The position numbers and the translations under genes were made by a program. Below the pieces are notes generated by a model. It saw nothing but the letters and a program-made list of their open reading frames with translations, was not told the DNA's origin and made no database searches. A stretch of DNA of 5,722 nucleotides from Bacillota bacterium (GTDB lineage: Bacteria; Bacillota; Clostridia; Acetivibrionales; DSM-1351), in the NCBI GenBank assembly GCA_023395575.1, contig JAEWZA010000480.1:1-5722 (forward strand), given 5' to 3'. Shown here one piece after another: positions 5,700 through 5,722 of this stretch (its first letter is position 1; every line of letters begins with the position of its first letter).

Positions 5700-5722
5700 A
5701 ATAATTTTTATGTGCGAAAGTT

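Overview
The window looks like a housekeeping stretch of a low-GC Gram-positive chromosome, most likely from Clostridia. The evidence is the AT-rich DNA, strong AGGAGG ribosome binding sites, a Firmicutes-type LexA/DinR box (GAAC-N4-GTTC) at recA, two GTG starts, and protein sequences of clostridial character. I cannot name the species from sequence alone. All five protein genes lie on the + strand.

Layout: (1) positions 2-631 hold the 3' part of a MurJ/MviN lipid II flippase gene, cut by the left edge. (2) Positions 632-1043 are a 412-bp gap. It carries a strongly foldable element (786-937) that can form a four-way junction, followed by the recA promoter with a LexA box over the expected start of transcription. 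(3) recA is at 1044-2078. (4) Positions 2079-2500 are a 422-bp gap with a second structured element (2181-2290, closed by a perfect 13-bp inverted repeat), a bulged AT-rich hairpin (2321-2385) and a short insertion-sequence-end-like motif (2388-2402). (5) recX is at 2501-3139, starting at a GTG placed by an AGGAGG. (6) Positions 3140-3309 hold a near-consensus sigma-A-type promoter. (7) rimO (3310-4650) overlaps pgsA (4634-5254) by 17 bp, so the pair is probably translationally coupled. (8) Positions 5255-5722 hold a rho-independent terminator, then a second copy of the repeat seen upstream of recA, and a 107-bp hairpin (5593-5699). This region runs off the right edge.

How the genes fit together: RecA is the recombination and SOS protein and RecX is its modulator, but they are separated by 422 bp of structured DNA rather than tightly coupled. 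RimO modifies ribosomal protein S12, and PgsA makes the phosphatidylglycerol precursor. MurJ and PgsA act in the envelope. The genes look ordinary. The unusual content lies in the gaps: all three gaps longer than 300 bp contain long inverted repeats or multi-stem structures. Two gaps share a terminal sequence (AAAGTCAATT(T)ACGGTTCAA), which points to a small mobile or repeated structured element family. I found no CRISPR array, tRNA, rRNA or intact transposase.
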